Origin: Thalassospiraceae bacterium LMO-JJ14
Lineage (GTDB): Bacteria > Pseudomonadota > Alphaproteobacteria > Rhodospirillales > Casp-alpha2
Direction: 5' to 3'
NCBI GenBank assembly: GCA_021555105.2
Contig: CP134604.1
Location: forward strand, 3,324,501-3,388,500
DNA length: 64,000 bases
Shown: positions 10,192 to 19,909 of the stretch, in pieces
Layout of the letters: each line of letters starts with the position of its first letter
Position numbering within the stretch: position 1 is the first letter of the stretch
Notes under the pieces: model-generated
The model's input: the letters and a program-made list of their open reading frames with translations, nothing else
The model's database searches: none
Told to the model about the DNA's origin: nothing
Made by a program: the position numbers and the translations under genes

Positions 10192-11322
10192 TTAGTTGTC
10201 GAGCGATGCCATGACACGGCCCAGCAGCCCGTTGATCTCGCTCTGCTCGATCCAGCGGAATACACCGACAATATCCAGTTCCTGATCGATCCAGATCAGG
10301 TTCGATCCGGCGCCGAGCGCGAAAAAGCTCGATGCCGGCGCATCCGGATAATACGCACGGTCCGTATTCAGCCACCACAGGAAGCCGTAGACCTTGTAGA
10401 TGTCGATGGCGGTGTGCATCTGCCGCACCCACCCCGCGTCGAGGATCTGCTTGCCTGCCCATGCGCCGTTGCGCGCGATCAACAGACCGAAACGCGCATG
10501 ATCGAACGTATCGATCCACATGCCGCCGCCCCAATGCGTGCCGCCGGGGACGGAAATCATCGGCTTGTCGTCGACCAGAACGCCGGAATTTTCATAGCCG
10601 TGCCACGTCCAGCCGTCGGATGCGCCGATCGGATCCATGACCCGTTCCTTCAATACCTCCGGCAAGGGGCGCTTGAAGACATGCAACAGCGCCAATGAGA
10701 ACACGTTGACCCGGACATCGTTGTATTCCCAGAACGTTCCCGGGTTCTGCAACGGCCGCGCCTGGCCTTTGCGCTCGTTGGTCGATCCGGCGCCGACCTC
10801 GCGGTAATGATCGACCTGGTCGGGTTTGTCGAACAGGGTGCCGGACCATTCACTGGTCTGTGTCAGCAGATGGCGCCAGGTGATGGCGGCATTATGAGCG
10901 CCCTGAAATTCCGGAATATCGATATCGCCCGAGACAGGTGCATCGATGTCCTTGATCAGGCCGTCGCCGACGGCGATGCCGCAAAGCACGCTCAGATAAC
11001 TCTTGGCGATGGAAAACGTCATGTCGACCCGCCCGGGATCGCCCCAGCTCGCGGCGATCTCTCCGTGCCGCAGGATCAATCCGGCCGGACCGCCGCGCGG
11101 TTTCAGGGGGCCCAGGAACTGGTTCCACGGTTCCGGTTCGATCTGCGTCAGCCCGGGGACGCTGCCGGCATCCTCCAGGTCGCGTGGCCACGAGCTTTCG
11201 CTGGCTTCGGCGAACGCAATGGCTGCCTTCATTTTTACTGTATCAAAGCCCAGTTCCCGTGGCTCGCGCTTGCTCCATTCGCCGGCACCGGATGCGGGCG
11301 GCACGTATGTCGAGGCTGTCAC
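10192..11322 (-). CDS. serine hydrolase of the class C beta-lactamase/penicillin-binding family
   Basis: The 376-residue protein has the serine-lysine signature SIAK (Ser104, Lys107 in MTFSIAKSYLS) and a later tyrosine motif region FWEYNDVRVN. These mark the beta-lactamase-related serine hydrolases (EstB, DD-peptidase and esterase types). There is no signal peptide, so it is more likely a cytoplasmic esterase or peptidase than a resistance enzyme. The start is GTG with GGGAGAG seven bases ahead. It is divergent from the TAXI-amidase operon, and the 131 bases between them must hold both promoters. Confidence 0.85.
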   Translation of the reverse strand: MTASTYVPPASGAGEWSKREPRELGFDTVKMKAAIAFAEASESSWPRDLEDAGSVPGLTQIEPEPWNQFLGPLKPRGGPAGLILRHGEIAASWGDPGRVDMTFSIAKSYLSVLCGIAVGDGLIKDIDAPVSGDIDIPEFQGAHNAAITWRHLLTQTSEWSGTLFDKPDQVDHYREVGAGSTNERKGQARPLQNPGTFWEYNDVRVNVFSLALLHVFKRPLPEVLKERVMDPIGASDGWTWHGYENSGVLVDDKPMISVPGGTHWGGGMWIDTFDHARFGLLIARNGAWAGKQILDAGWVRQMHTAIDIYKVYGFLWWLNTDRAYYPDAPASSFFALGAGSNLIWIDQELDIVGVFRWIEQSEINGLLGRVMASLDN

Positions 11323-11453
11323 GTCAATTCTCTCCCGGAAGTAAATCAGGCATGAAATCTAGCACAGCGGTCCGGCCAACCAAGGGCGGAGTTTTGTATT
11401 CCGAAGATCAACATGTTTGCCTATGATGACATAATAAAATCAGGGAGGCTTAT

Positions 11454-12473
11454 ATGCAGTGGATCACAAGGCTGGGTTTGTCGGCATTAATACTGTGTCT
11501 TTGCGGCTTGGGCCCCCCTCCTGCGCAAGCCAAGGATTTGCGCTTCTTCAAGATCGCATCGGGGTCGAGGGGCGGCACATACTTCCCGATCGCATCCGCC
11601 CTGGCCAAGGTCATATCAAACCCGCCGGGCTCCAAATCTTGTGAGAACGGCGGCAATTGCGGCATCCCGGACGTGACAGCCACGGCCCAAAGTACCGGCG
11701 GTTCCGTCGCCAACGTCGATGCCCTGTTGGCCAGGAAGTTTCCCTCTGCCATTGCCCAATCGGACGTCACGTACTGGTCCTATAGCGGCACCGGCCCGTT
11801 CCGGACGCGCAAACCGAATACCAGCCTTTGCGTGATCACCAGCCTGTATCCGGAAGACGTGCATCTGGTCGCTGCCAAATCGGCGGGGATCGGTAAAATG
11901 GAAGACCTGTCCGGCAAGCGCGTCGCACTGGGCGAGCGGGATTCCGGCGCGTTGCTGGGCGCACAGCTTCTTGTCCGCGCCTACGGTCTGCAGGAAGGCA
12001 AGGATTTCACCCCGTCATTCGTTAATTTCTCCGGCGCAGTGGATGCGCTGAAGGCCGGAAACGTAGATGCCTTCATCACCGTCGCCGGCCATCCGAGCAG
12101 CAGCATCACGAAGATATTGAAATCGGGACAAGCGCAACTGGTGCCGATCGTCGGCAAAGGCCGCGAGGTTCTGGCGGAAAAATCGCCTTTCTATGCACTC
12201 TCGGAAATACCGGCCGGCGTTTATCCGGGGCAAAGAAATGTCGTCGAAACGGTCGCCGTAACCGCGCTCTGGCTGGCGAGGACCGATCTTGATCAGAATT
12301 TCGTCTACAAACTGACCAAGGCGTTCTGGAGCAACAAATTCGCCCGCTCGATCCTCGATGGCGCGCATCCCAAGGGGAAATCCATCACCATGGACTCATC
12401 CTTCGACGGCGTACCGATCCCGTTATGCGTCGGTACACAGAATTACTACAAGGAAATCGGCCGACTTAAATGA
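11454..12473 (+). CDS. TAXI family TRAP substrate-binding protein
   Basis: The 339-residue protein has a signal peptide (about residues 1-26, ending AQA). The TAXI signature is ASGSRGGTYFPIASALA near residue 36 and a later AQSTGGSVANVDALL. These periplasmic proteins normally feed a fused 12-helix TRAP permease, but none is encoded beside it. Instead its stop overlaps the start of an amidase (ATGA). An unusual short cysteine pair (SCENGGNC, about residues 62-69) could form a loop disulfide. The start is supported by AGGGAGG. It may use a remote permease or bind an amide substrate. Confidence 0.85.
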   Translation: MQWITRLGLSALILCLCGLGPPPAQAKDLRFFKIASGSRGGTYFPIASALAKVISNPPGSKSCENGGNCGIPDVTATAQSTGGSVANVDALLARKFPSAIAQSDVTYWSYSGTGPFRTRKPNTSLCVITSLYPEDVHLVAAKSAGIGKMEDLSGKRVALGERDSGALLGAQLLVRAYGLQEGKDFTPSFVNFSGAVDALKAGNVDAFITVAGHPSSSITKILKSGQAQLVPIVGKGREVLAEKSPFYALSEIPAGVYPGQRNVVETVAVTALWLARTDLDQNFVYKLTKAFWSNKFARSILDGAHPKGKSITMDSSFDGVPIPLCVGTQNYYKEIGRLK

Positions 12474-13792
12474 CATCACCAAACCTGCTCAATGCCACCG
12501 ATGCCCGCGCGGCCATACGGTCCGGGAATATGTCTTCACGTGATCTGGTCGACGCGTGCCTGGCCCGTGCCGAAGCCCGCGAAGCCGATGTCGGGGCTTG
12601 GACCTACCTGAACCCCTGCCTTGCCCGCGAACAGGCCGATGCCTGCGACGAAGCCATGGCCGCCGGGCGCAATCTGGGTCCGCTGCACGGCATTCCGGTC
12701 GGGCTCAAGGACATCATCGACACCGCCGACATGCCGACGGAAAACGGCTCGGCGCTTTTCGAAGGCCGCCGCCCGGTCACCGACAGCACCATCGCCCGTC
12801 TGCTGCGCGCCGCTGGTGCCGTGGTCATGGGCAAGACCGTCACCACGGAGTTTGCGCTGACCGCGCCCGGCAAGACGAAAAATCCGCATAATCCGGCTCA
12901 TACGCCGGGTGGATCGTCATCGGGGTCCGCCGCCGCCGTCGCCGATCACCAGATACCGCTTTCCGTCGGGACACAAACCGGCGGCTCGATGATCCGGCCC
13001 GCATCTTTTTGCGGGGTCCATGGCTTCAAACCGACCTTCGGATCGATCTCTCGCGCCGGCATGTCGCCGCTGGCCCGGCCTCTGGACCACCCCGGCATTT
13101 ACGCCCGCTCGCTGGCGGATATCGCGCTTGCCGGCGATGTCCTGATGGTCAAGGACCCGGCGGATTTGGACATGCGCGGCCACCCGCGCGGCAAGCTTGT
13201 CGACGCGCTTTCATCGCCGTCCGTGACGCCGCCGCGCATCGCCTTCGTCAAGGGGCCGATGTGGGCTGACGCCGAACCGTACATGGACGGCCTGTTCGCC
13301 GACGTTATGGACAAGCTGGGCAATCACGCGCGCGAAGTTGAAATGACCGGTGTGTTCGACCAGGCGCTGGCATGCCATTCGACCGTAATGATGGCGAATG
13401 TGCGCGCCAATATCGGCGATTACTGCCGTGACCATGCGGACAAGGTGCGCGACGAAACGATACGCCGAAATGCCCAGGGCGCGGGAATCGCCGCGGAAGC
13501 CTATGTGCAGGCAATCGAATTCAGGGATACCCTTGCCGGCGCACTGGACAGGATGTTTGAAAATTACGATGTGTTGATCACCGCAGGTGCCCCCGGCGAA
13601 GCGCCGCGCGATCTGAGCAACACGGGGAATGCCGTTTTCCAGAAGATCTGGACCCTGACCGGTGTACCGACCGTCACGTTGCCGAAACTGACGGGGCCGA
13701 CGGGACTGCCTGTCGGGCTTCAAGTCATCGGCCGGTTTGCCCACGATGGTGAACTTCTGCGCCACGCACAGTGGATCGAGGATGCGTTTTGA
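12470..13792 (+). CDS. amidase signature family hydrolase
   Basis: A 440-residue amidase with the Ser-cisSer-Lys system: Lys80 in VGLKDIIDT, the GGSSSGS run at 147-153 and the nucleophile Ser173 in GTQTGGSMIRPAS. It hydrolyses a C-N amide bond; GatA can be excluded because no gatC or gatB is present. It overlaps the TAXI gene by four bases and the downstream M20 hydrolase probably by four bases, so the three form one translationally coupled unit. It is clearly related to the amidase at 21.7-23.0 kb. Confidence 0.88.
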   Translation: MTSPNLLNATDARAAIRSGNMSSRDLVDACLARAEAREADVGAWTYLNPCLAREQADACDEAMAAGRNLGPLHGIPVGLKDIIDTADMPTENGSALFEGRRPVTDSTIARLLRAAGAVVMGKTVTTEFALTAPGKTKNPHNPAHTPGGSSSGSAAAVADHQIPLSVGTQTGGSMIRPASFCGVHGFKPTFGSISRAGMSPLARPLDHPGIYARSLADIALAGDVLMVKDPADLDMRGHPRGKLVDALSSPSVTPPRIAFVKGPMWADAEPYMDGLFADVMDKLGNHAREVEMTGVFDQALACHSTVMMANVRANIGDYCRDHADKVRDETIRRNAQGAGIAAEAYVQAIEFRDTLAGALDRMFENYDVLITAGAPGEAPRDLSNTGNAVFQKIWTLTGVPTVTLPKLTGPTGLPVGLQVIGRFAHDGELLRHAQWIEDAF

Positions 13793-15015
13793 CGACTATT
13801 GTGAACAAAGACCGGTTATGGGATTCCCTCATGCAGCTTGCCAAGATCGGTGCCACGTCCAAGGGTGGCGTATGCCGGATCGCGCTCAGTGAGGAAGACC
13901 GGCGCGGGCGCGATCTTTTCTGCAGTTGGGCACGCGATGCCGGATGCGATATCCGCATCGATGCGATCGGCAATATTTTCGCCCGCCGTCCGGGCCTGGA
14001 TGCAGGTGCCGCCCCGGTCGTAACCGGCAGTCATATCGACAGCCAGCCGCTGGGCGGCAAATTCGACGGTGCCTTTGGCGTCATGGCCGGGCTTGAGGTG
14101 ATCCGCGCACTGAACGATGCAGGTATTGAAACCCGCGCCCCGATCGAAGTCGTCGACTGGACCGATGAAGAAGGTGCCCGCTTTGCCGCCGGATGTATCG
14201 GTTCCGGCACCTTCGCCGGACATCGCGAACTGGATCAGGCGCTGGCGCTCAGGGATGCCGACGGCATCAGCGTCGCCGACGCCCTGCAGAGCATCGGCTA
14301 TGCCGGTTCGTCCCCTGTCGGCGGCAGCCCGATCAAGGCTTATTTCGAGGCCCACATCGAGCAAGGGCCGATACTTGAACAGGCAGGGCTTGCTGTCGGC
14401 GCCGTCGTCGGCGCGCAGGGACAGCGCTGCTTCATCATCACGGTGACGGGGACGGATGGCCATGCCGGCACATTGCCCATGAACAAGCGCCAGGATGCCT
14501 TTGTCGGCACCGCGAAAATGACCGTTGCATTAAACGAACTGGCGGCGACCTACGAGCCGGCGGCGGTGATCACCGTCGGCTATGTTCGCGTGCAGCCGAA
14601 TTCCCGAAATACCGTCCCCGGAAAAACCGTCTTCACTATCGACAGCCGGCATCCCGATCTGGATATCCTGGCGCGGATGGAAACGGACATGATGCGCATC
14701 TGCCAGGACATCGCCGATGCATCCGGATTGAAGCTGGAAGTCGAAGCCATTACCCGCGCCGAACCGGTTGTCTTCGACCCTGATTGTGTCGATGCCATAC
14801 GCAACGCGTGCACGGACAGGCAGATCCGCTATATCGACATGCACTCGGGCGCAGGACACGATGCCTGCAAGCTCGCCGCCGTGTGTCCCGTCGGCATGAT
14901 TTTCGTACCGTGCGAAGGCGGCATCAGCCACAACGAGCTGGAAAGTGCCAGCGCCGGGGACCTGGCCACCGGCACACAGGTGCTGTTGGATGCGATGCTG
15001 AAGGCTGCGGGCTAA
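13789..15015 (+). CDS. M20 family Zn-dependent amidohydrolase (N-carbamoyl-L-amino acid hydrolase / allantoate amidohydrolase-like)
   Basis: About 408 residues. The metal-site motifs GSHIDSQPLGGKFDGAFG (His82, Asp93) and DWTDEEGARF, plus HIEQGP, identify the HyuC/AllC carbamoylase branch of peptidase family M20. Such enzymes cleave an N-carbamoyl or ureido group from an amino acid. I place the start at TTG 13789, overlapping the amidase stop, because GAGGA lies six bases upstream; GTG 13801 is an alternative. Its place after a TAXI protein and an amidase suggests a pathway for a ureido or N-acyl amino acid. Confidence 0.85.
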   Translation: MTTIVNKDRLWDSLMQLAKIGATSKGGVCRIALSEEDRRGRDLFCSWARDAGCDIRIDAIGNIFARRPGLDAGAAPVVTGSHIDSQPLGGKFDGAFGVMAGLEVIRALNDAGIETRAPIEVVDWTDEEGARFAAGCIGSGTFAGHRELDQALALRDADGISVADALQSIGYAGSSPVGGSPIKAYFEAHIEQGPILEQAGLAVGAVVGAQGQRCFIITVTGTDGHAGTLPMNKRQDAFVGTAKMTVALNELAATYEPAAVITVGYVRVQPNSRNTVPGKTVFTIDSRHPDLDILARMETDMMRICQDIADASGLKLEVEAITRAEPVVFDPDCVDAIRNACTDRQIRYIDMHSGAGHDACKLAAVCPVGMIFVPCEGGISHNELESASAGDLATGTQVLLDAMLKAAG

Positions 15016-15046
15016 TACCGGTCCTTCGAGACAACGTTTAGAGCAC

Positions 15047-16096
15047 TCAGGAATCCGGCTGGGACTTTTCCGTTACATCGGTCATTTTCTTGGCGATCTG
15101 TTCGTATTGATAATCCGGAATGATGTAGGCCCAGCCCTGAGTGCGCGCGGCAATGGCATTGGCCTGCTTGGCGGCGTCGGAATTCGCGTCATCGCCGATA
15201 TATGCCGCCGCGACGGTCATGTAGTGCGTCTTGTCTTGCTGCCACATGCGCGTCGTCACATGAATGGCGTCGACACTGAAGAATTCGGTGACATAGGCAT
15301 CTTCGGGGGCGAGCGCGACATCGGCCGCCGGACGAACGTCATTCAGCACGAAACCGTTCAGGACCGCGGCAATGTTGCGCGGCGCAAACTCGCTCTTGAG
15401 CTTCATGCCTTCGGGCATGTTTTCAAAAGCGAAACTGCCCGTGACACCCTCTTTCGGAATAACGATCAGCTTCTCGCCGTCCGGCTGCGTTACTTCGGCG
15501 CGGACAATGCGCTCCGGTTTGATATCGACGATATCGCGAATCAGCCAGTCGCGCGGCTCAACGCCGATATCGACGAGGCCTCGCACCAGCCAGGTCTGAT
15601 CCTCGCCCGGACGGCGCACGTACATGCCGCCGGTCGTCGTTTCCGGCAGGAAGAAGTTAGCTCTGCCGATGACCAGATCCGCGATCATCTCACCGCTGCT
15701 GCTTTTCAGGGTAACCTGCTGGGCGCTCGACTTTTTCTTGGACGGATCGCCGAGATTCAGTTCAGCGAAAAGCTCGGGCTTCCTGGTTCGCGGTTCCAGC
15801 AATTCCATGTTGGACAGGCCGAAAATCACCTTGTTGACCAGATTGGCATGCACCGGATAGCCACCGCTCTGCTTGAGCGTCCAGATATCGTCCTTGCGGA
15901 TGAACGTCATGGTGTCGCCATTCTGCAGAAGTGTCACTTCGCCGACGTTCCCGGCATTCTCAAGAAGTCCCGGGAACAGCCGCTCGCCCCTGAAATCGGT
16001 GCTCTGATAATCGACCCGCGTCGACACACCATAGGTGGCGGCCGCAACACTGATGATCGCGGTCAAAAGCAGAATGCTGACGGTTCTGGGTGTCAT
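15047..16096 (-). CDS. DUF4340 domain protein of a Gld-like ABC export operon
   Basis: A 349-residue protein with one N-terminal membrane segment (about residues 5-25) and a large extracytoplasmic region typical of DUF4340. It is the last gene of a four-gene operon (ATPase, permease, GldG-like, DUF4340), a conserved order in many proteobacteria. The biochemical role is unknown; the family is taken to be an auxiliary extracytoplasmic part of this transporter. Convergent with the M20 hydrolase, leaving 31 bases between them. Confidence 0.8.
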   Translation of the reverse strand: MTPRTVSILLLTAIISVAAATYGVSTRVDYQSTDFRGERLFPGLLENAGNVGEVTLLQNGDTMTFIRKDDIWTLKQSGGYPVHANLVNKVIFGLSNMELLEPRTRKPELFAELNLGDPSKKKSSAQQVTLKSSSGEMIADLVIGRANFFLPETTTGGMYVRRPGEDQTWLVRGLVDIGVEPRDWLIRDIVDIKPERIVRAEVTQPDGEKLIVIPKEGVTGSFAFENMPEGMKLKSEFAPRNIAAVLNGFVLNDVRPAADVALAPEDAYVTEFFSVDAIHVTTRMWQQDKTHYMTVAAAYIGDDANSDAAKQANAIAARTQGWAYIIPDYQYEQIAKKMTDVTEKSQPDS

Positions 16097-16105
16097 GCTC
16101 GCCCC

Positions 16106-18022
16106 CTATCCTTCGTGCTTCGCCAGAGTGTAGCGGCGCGCGCGTCTGGCCCGCCCGATCAGCAGCCAGACCAGTGCAATAGCGCCCAGCAACAGCGGGA
16201 TCGCCGCGATATTGATGAATTTCAACAGCGCATCCAGATCGTCGATGTCCTTCCTGAGTTCGTACTGCACATCGCGCAATTCCTTGCGCAGGCGGACCAT
16301 CTCGTGGCGGTATTCCTCGGCCTTCGCCTTGTCGGCCGGGCCGATGACAAGCTCGCCGCCGGCCTGTTCGCGGTTCAGAAGCTCGGCCAGCTCGGTCTTG
16401 ATGTTGTCGATCTGCGTTGCCAGTTGCTGTTCCTTGTCGCGGAACTGGCGCTCGGCGTTCTTGCGCACATCGTCGACATAGGTAAACGAACGCACCGCTT
16501 CGGTGCGTGCGCGCAGGCTCATCAGCGCCGTCCCGCCGCTCAGGTTTTCCAGCGAATTGACGGCGAAATCGGCGTTGTTGGCGAACGGTACATTGAAGGT
16601 CTGACCGAAAAGCTGGCGCGACTGCATCCAGAACTGCTCATGCAGCATGTCGACATCGGAAACGACAATCACGCTGATGTCCTTGTCGGCCTTGGCCAGA
16701 TGATCTTCGGCTTTCGGCATGTCCGGGAGCGCGGTTTCGCCTTCCTTCAACGCAGGCGGACCGTCCGGGAACGCCGTCGACGGCGTCCCCAGCACACGCG
16801 CGGCAACGATTTCACGTTTGCCGGACGGCTTGAAGTCGCGGAACAGGGAAACCACGTCGGGGTTGGCGCGAACCTTGGCGACATCGATTTCCATCGACTG
16901 CGGAGACGACTGGATCAGCGGCACCAGCGTCGTCCCCTTGCCGTCGAGCGGCTTGAGAATGCCTGCGTTGGCCAATGTGATCCGTTGCAGATCGGCGGTG
17001 ATGGCATCGTCGCTCTTAAAATTCCTGGGCAGATACGACAGCCAGGTCACGTAATCCGTAACCGCCGTCTGGCCACGAAGGTTGACGTTGACGCGGCGCG
17101 CCCCCTCCAGATCGCCGAGCACCTTGCCCTCGACCAGTTCAACACCCCAGGCATTGAGCATCTTGTCGAAATCCGACGGACCCGCATCGCCCCGGCCGCG
17201 CGCCATGGCAACATCGATTTCCGAGTTCTCATCGACATAGACCAGCGCTTTGCCGCCCTTCAGTACGAACTGATCGATCCCGTACATCAGATGCTCGCTA
17301 AGACCCTTCGGGTGCACGATGAGCAAGGCATCGATGTTGCCGGGAATCACTCTGTCCGTGGGATTGAGAATGGTGACGTCGAAGAATTCACGGACCTGCT
17401 CGACGAACGCCCACGCCTGGCCGCCCTGCACGCGCGGCCCACCGGCAATCGGCAGACCGGCAATCAGACCGACCAGCGGTTTCTTATTCTGCGACAGCTT
17501 GAAGATCATCTTCGACAGATCGTATTCAAGGAAGCTTTCGCGCTCAGGGCTCAGGTACGCAATGCGTTCCATCTTGTCGACGCTGTTGGTCGCAACGAGA
17601 CCGAAATACCCGAGATCACCGGTGTTATCGAGCGGCACACCCTGCAACCCGAAAGCGACGGCCAGATCCTCCTCGTCGGTGAACGGTTCCGGGCTGTACA
17701 GCTCGAGCTTTATCTTGCCGCCGGAGATGTCGACATAGCGTTCCAGCAACTGGCGGATGCGGTCGGCATACGTGGCGTGCCCGGAATTCAGCTCGACCAG
17801 CCGTTTCGAGACGAACAGCCGGACGGTAATCGGCTCGTCGATGCTTTTAAGGATATCGCGCGTGCCATCGGACAGCGTAAACAGCTTCTCTTCGGTCAGG
17901 TCGACCTCGAGCCCACGGAACGTCGTGTTGGCGAAAATATTGACGGAAAGAAAAATGACCACTGCCAGCACAGCCGACAGCCCGGCCAGTTTTCCGCGAT
18001 CGATGTTGGCGAAGAAATTCAT
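16106..18022 (-). CDS. GldG-like ABC auxiliary protein (Gldg family)
   Basis: The 638-residue protein has a first membrane helix at about residues 14-32 and a last one near 605-625, with a large extracytoplasmic domain between. LFTLSDGTRDILKSIDEPITVRLFVS near residue 45 is the typical opening of the Gldg/ABC-type uncharacterised transport domain. A coiled-coil-like stretch precedes the final helix (about 540-600). It lies 10 bases from each neighbour. In Flavobacterium relatives take part in gliding; here, without other gliding genes, an envelope or secretion role is more likely. Confidence 0.82.
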   Translation of the reverse strand: MNFFANIDRGKLAGLSAVLAVVIFLSVNIFANTTFRGLEVDLTEEKLFTLSDGTRDILKSIDEPITVRLFVSKRLVELNSGHATYADRIRQLLERYVDISGGKIKLELYSPEPFTDEEDLAVAFGLQGVPLDNTGDLGYFGLVATNSVDKMERIAYLSPERESFLEYDLSKMIFKLSQNKKPLVGLIAGLPIAGGPRVQGGQAWAFVEQVREFFDVTILNPTDRVIPGNIDALLIVHPKGLSEHLMYGIDQFVLKGGKALVYVDENSEIDVAMARGRGDAGPSDFDKMLNAWGVELVEGKVLGDLEGARRVNVNLRGQTAVTDYVTWLSYLPRNFKSDDAITADLQRITLANAGILKPLDGKGTTLVPLIQSSPQSMEIDVAKVRANPDVVSLFRDFKPSGKREIVAARVLGTPSTAFPDGPPALKEGETALPDMPKAEDHLAKADKDISVIVVSDVDMLHEQFWMQSRQLFGQTFNVPFANNADFAVNSLENLSGGTALMSLRARTEAVRSFTYVDDVRKNAERQFRDKEQQLATQIDNIKTELAELLNREQAGGELVIGPADKAKAEEYRHEMVRLRKELRDVQYELRKDIDDLDALLKFINIAAIPLLLGAIALVWLLIGRARRARRYTLAKHEG

Positions 18023-18032
18023 GGTGCGCCCC

Positions 18033-18767
18033 TCATCGTCCCTTGTTGATCTCGACCGCGAGGATGTTCAGAAACAGCCACATCACGATCAACGACCCGA
18101 AGAAAATCACGTCCTTGAGATCGATCACGCCACGCGTGACCGCATCGAAGTGGGTCAGGAAGCTCATCGAGCGCAAGGCCTCGACGAGCACATCCGGCGC
18201 CCACGCCTGGAAGAAGTTCAGAACCAGTTGCGCGCCGGACATGGTGAACAGGAAACACACCGTCGCGGCGATGATGAAGGCGATCACCTGGTTCTTGGTC
18301 ATCGCCGAAATGCAGGCGCTGATCGCCAGGAACGCGCCGGCCATAACGAAGCTGCCGATGTAGCTTGTGAAAATCACGCCGTTATCCGGGCTGCCGAGCA
18401 CATTGACCGTGATCCACATCGGGAACGTCAGCGCCAATGCCACGCCGCAGAACGCCCACGCCGCCAGATACTTGCCGAGCACCGCATCCAGGGTCGAAAC
18501 CGGCAGGGTCATCAAAAGCTCGATGGTGCCGGATTTGCGTTCCTCGGCCCACAACCGCATGCCGATGGCCGGCACCAGAAGCAGGAACAGCCACGGATGA
18601 TAGGCGAAGAACGACGTCAGGTCGGCATTGCCGCGGCTGAAAAAGCCGCCGACGTAAAACGCGAAGGCGCCGGTCAGGGCCAGAAAGATAACAATGAAGA
18701 CAAGCGCCAGCGGGGTCGCGAAATAGCCCTTGAACTCGCGCTTGGCAATGATCGCGATATTACGCAT
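18033..18767 (-). CDS. ABC-2 type permease (GldF-like)
   Basis: A 244-residue protein with six hydrophobic segments, starting MRNIAIIAKREFKGYFATPL, the usual opening of ABC-2 permeases that pair with GldA-type ATPases. The frame is open further upstream, but the ATG at 18767 gives the family N terminus and overlaps the ATPase stop by eight bases. It forms the membrane channel of the Gld-like exporter. No substrate is indicated. Confidence 0.85.
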   Translation of the reverse strand: MRNIAIIAKREFKGYFATPLALVFIVIFLALTGAFAFYVGGFFSRGNADLTSFFAYHPWLFLLLVPAIGMRLWAEERKSGTIELLMTLPVSTLDAVLGKYLAAWAFCGVALALTFPMWITVNVLGSPDNGVIFTSYIGSFVMAGAFLAISACISAMTKNQVIAFIIAATVCFLFTMSGAQLVLNFFQAWAPDVLVEALRSMSFLTHFDAVTRGVIDLKDVIFFGSLIVMWLFLNILAVEINKGR

Positions 18768-19734
18768 GGCTCGCCTCCGCCGGTTTTTTCTCTGGCCCGC
18801 GCGTGATGTCGCGGAACACGGCATCGAGGGCGCCCTTCTCGGTCTTGAAGTCGCTGACCGGGTGTCCCTTGTCCTTGAGCATCGCCGCCACGTCGGGCGC
18901 AATCGGCGCGCCGGATTTCGAGGTGACGCTGAATTCGCAATAGCCGTCGAAATCGTTGCCCCTTGTTACGTCGCCGACCATCGCCAGTGCGCGCAGATCG
19001 CCGGCAACGGCTTCCGCCTGCGCCACCTGGACACGCACGTGCACGGCGTTATGCAGTGGCGAGCGTTTCAGCAGATCGTCCGGCGTGCCGTCGGCAAGAA
19101 TTTTGCCGCGCGCGATAACAACGGCGCGGGTACAGACGGCTTCGACTTCTTCAAGGATGTGTGTCGAGATGATGACGGCCTTATCGGCGGCCATTTGCTG
19201 AATCAGATTTCGAACCTGATGCTTCTGGTTCGGGTCCAGCCCGTCCGTCGGCTCATCGAGGATCAGCACCGGCGGATTGTGCAGGATCGACTGGGCCAAG
19301 CCGACGCGGCGTTTGAAGCCCTTGGAAAGCGTTTCGATGGGCTGATCCATCACGCCGGCGATTTCGACCCGCTCGACGGTCTGCTGGATGGCGTGCTCAC
19401 GCGCCTTGCCGGACAACGCCCGCACATCGGCAATAAAATCGAGAAAACTTGTCGGCGTCATGTCACCGTAACACGGTGCGCCTTCGGGCAGATAACCGAT
19501 GCGCTGTTTGACGCCAACCGGATCCTTCGTCACGTCGATCCCGTTGACCAGAGCGCTGCCTTCGGTCGGTGTCAGAAAGCCGGTGACCATTTTCATCGTC
19601 GTCGACTTGCCCGCGCCGTTCGGCCCGAGAAACCCAAGAACCTCGCCACGGCTGACGGTCATGTCGATCCCGTCTACGGCCGTTAAAGGTCCAAACCGCT
19701 TTGTTAAGCGCGAAAGGGCGATCATTTCCGCCAT
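18760..19734 (-). CDS. ABC transporter ATP-binding protein (GldA-like)
   Basis: The 324-residue protein has Walker A GPNGAGKST (about residues 38-46), the signature in ETLSKGFKRRVGLAQS, Walker B VLILDEPTDGLD, and a C-terminal extension of some 90 residues as in GldA/CcmA-type exporters. ATG 19734 is chosen because upstream residues in the open frame do not resemble the family. It is the first gene of the four-gene operon; the promoter should lie in 19735-19909. Confidence 0.9.
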   Translation of the reverse strand: MAEMIALSRLTKRFGPLTAVDGIDMTVSRGEVLGFLGPNGAGKSTTMKMVTGFLTPTEGSALVNGIDVTKDPVGVKQRIGYLPEGAPCYGDMTPTSFLDFIADVRALSGKAREHAIQQTVERVEIAGVMDQPIETLSKGFKRRVGLAQSILHNPPVLILDEPTDGLDPNQKHQVRNLIQQMAADKAVIISTHILEEVEAVCTRAVVIARGKILADGTPDDLLKRSPLHNAVHVRVQVAQAEAVAGDLRALAMVGDVTRGNDFDGYCEFSVTSKSGAPIAPDVAAMLKDKGHPVSDFKTEKGALDAVFRDITRGPEKKPAEASHA

Positions 19735-19909
19735 GCCTTCGAACTCCCTGCGTTTTGTTTTCGGACAAGAGATATCTTGCCAAATGCGCGTTTCAAGCCC
19801 CTTTGCGGAGCCCATGCAATTGCGCGGTGAATGGACTTAACATATTGACCCGAAAAGAAAAGACCGGACTTTCAATCTAAACAAATTGTAATCCCCGGAC
19901 CGCCCTTCC

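Noticed and set aside
15107-18049. Very long open frame (980 codons) on the plus strand, antisense to the DUF4340 and GldG-like genes
   Set aside because: Its translation has no recognised domain and has the His/Arg-rich composition of antisense GC-rich frames; the minus-strand genes match known families and fit an operon.
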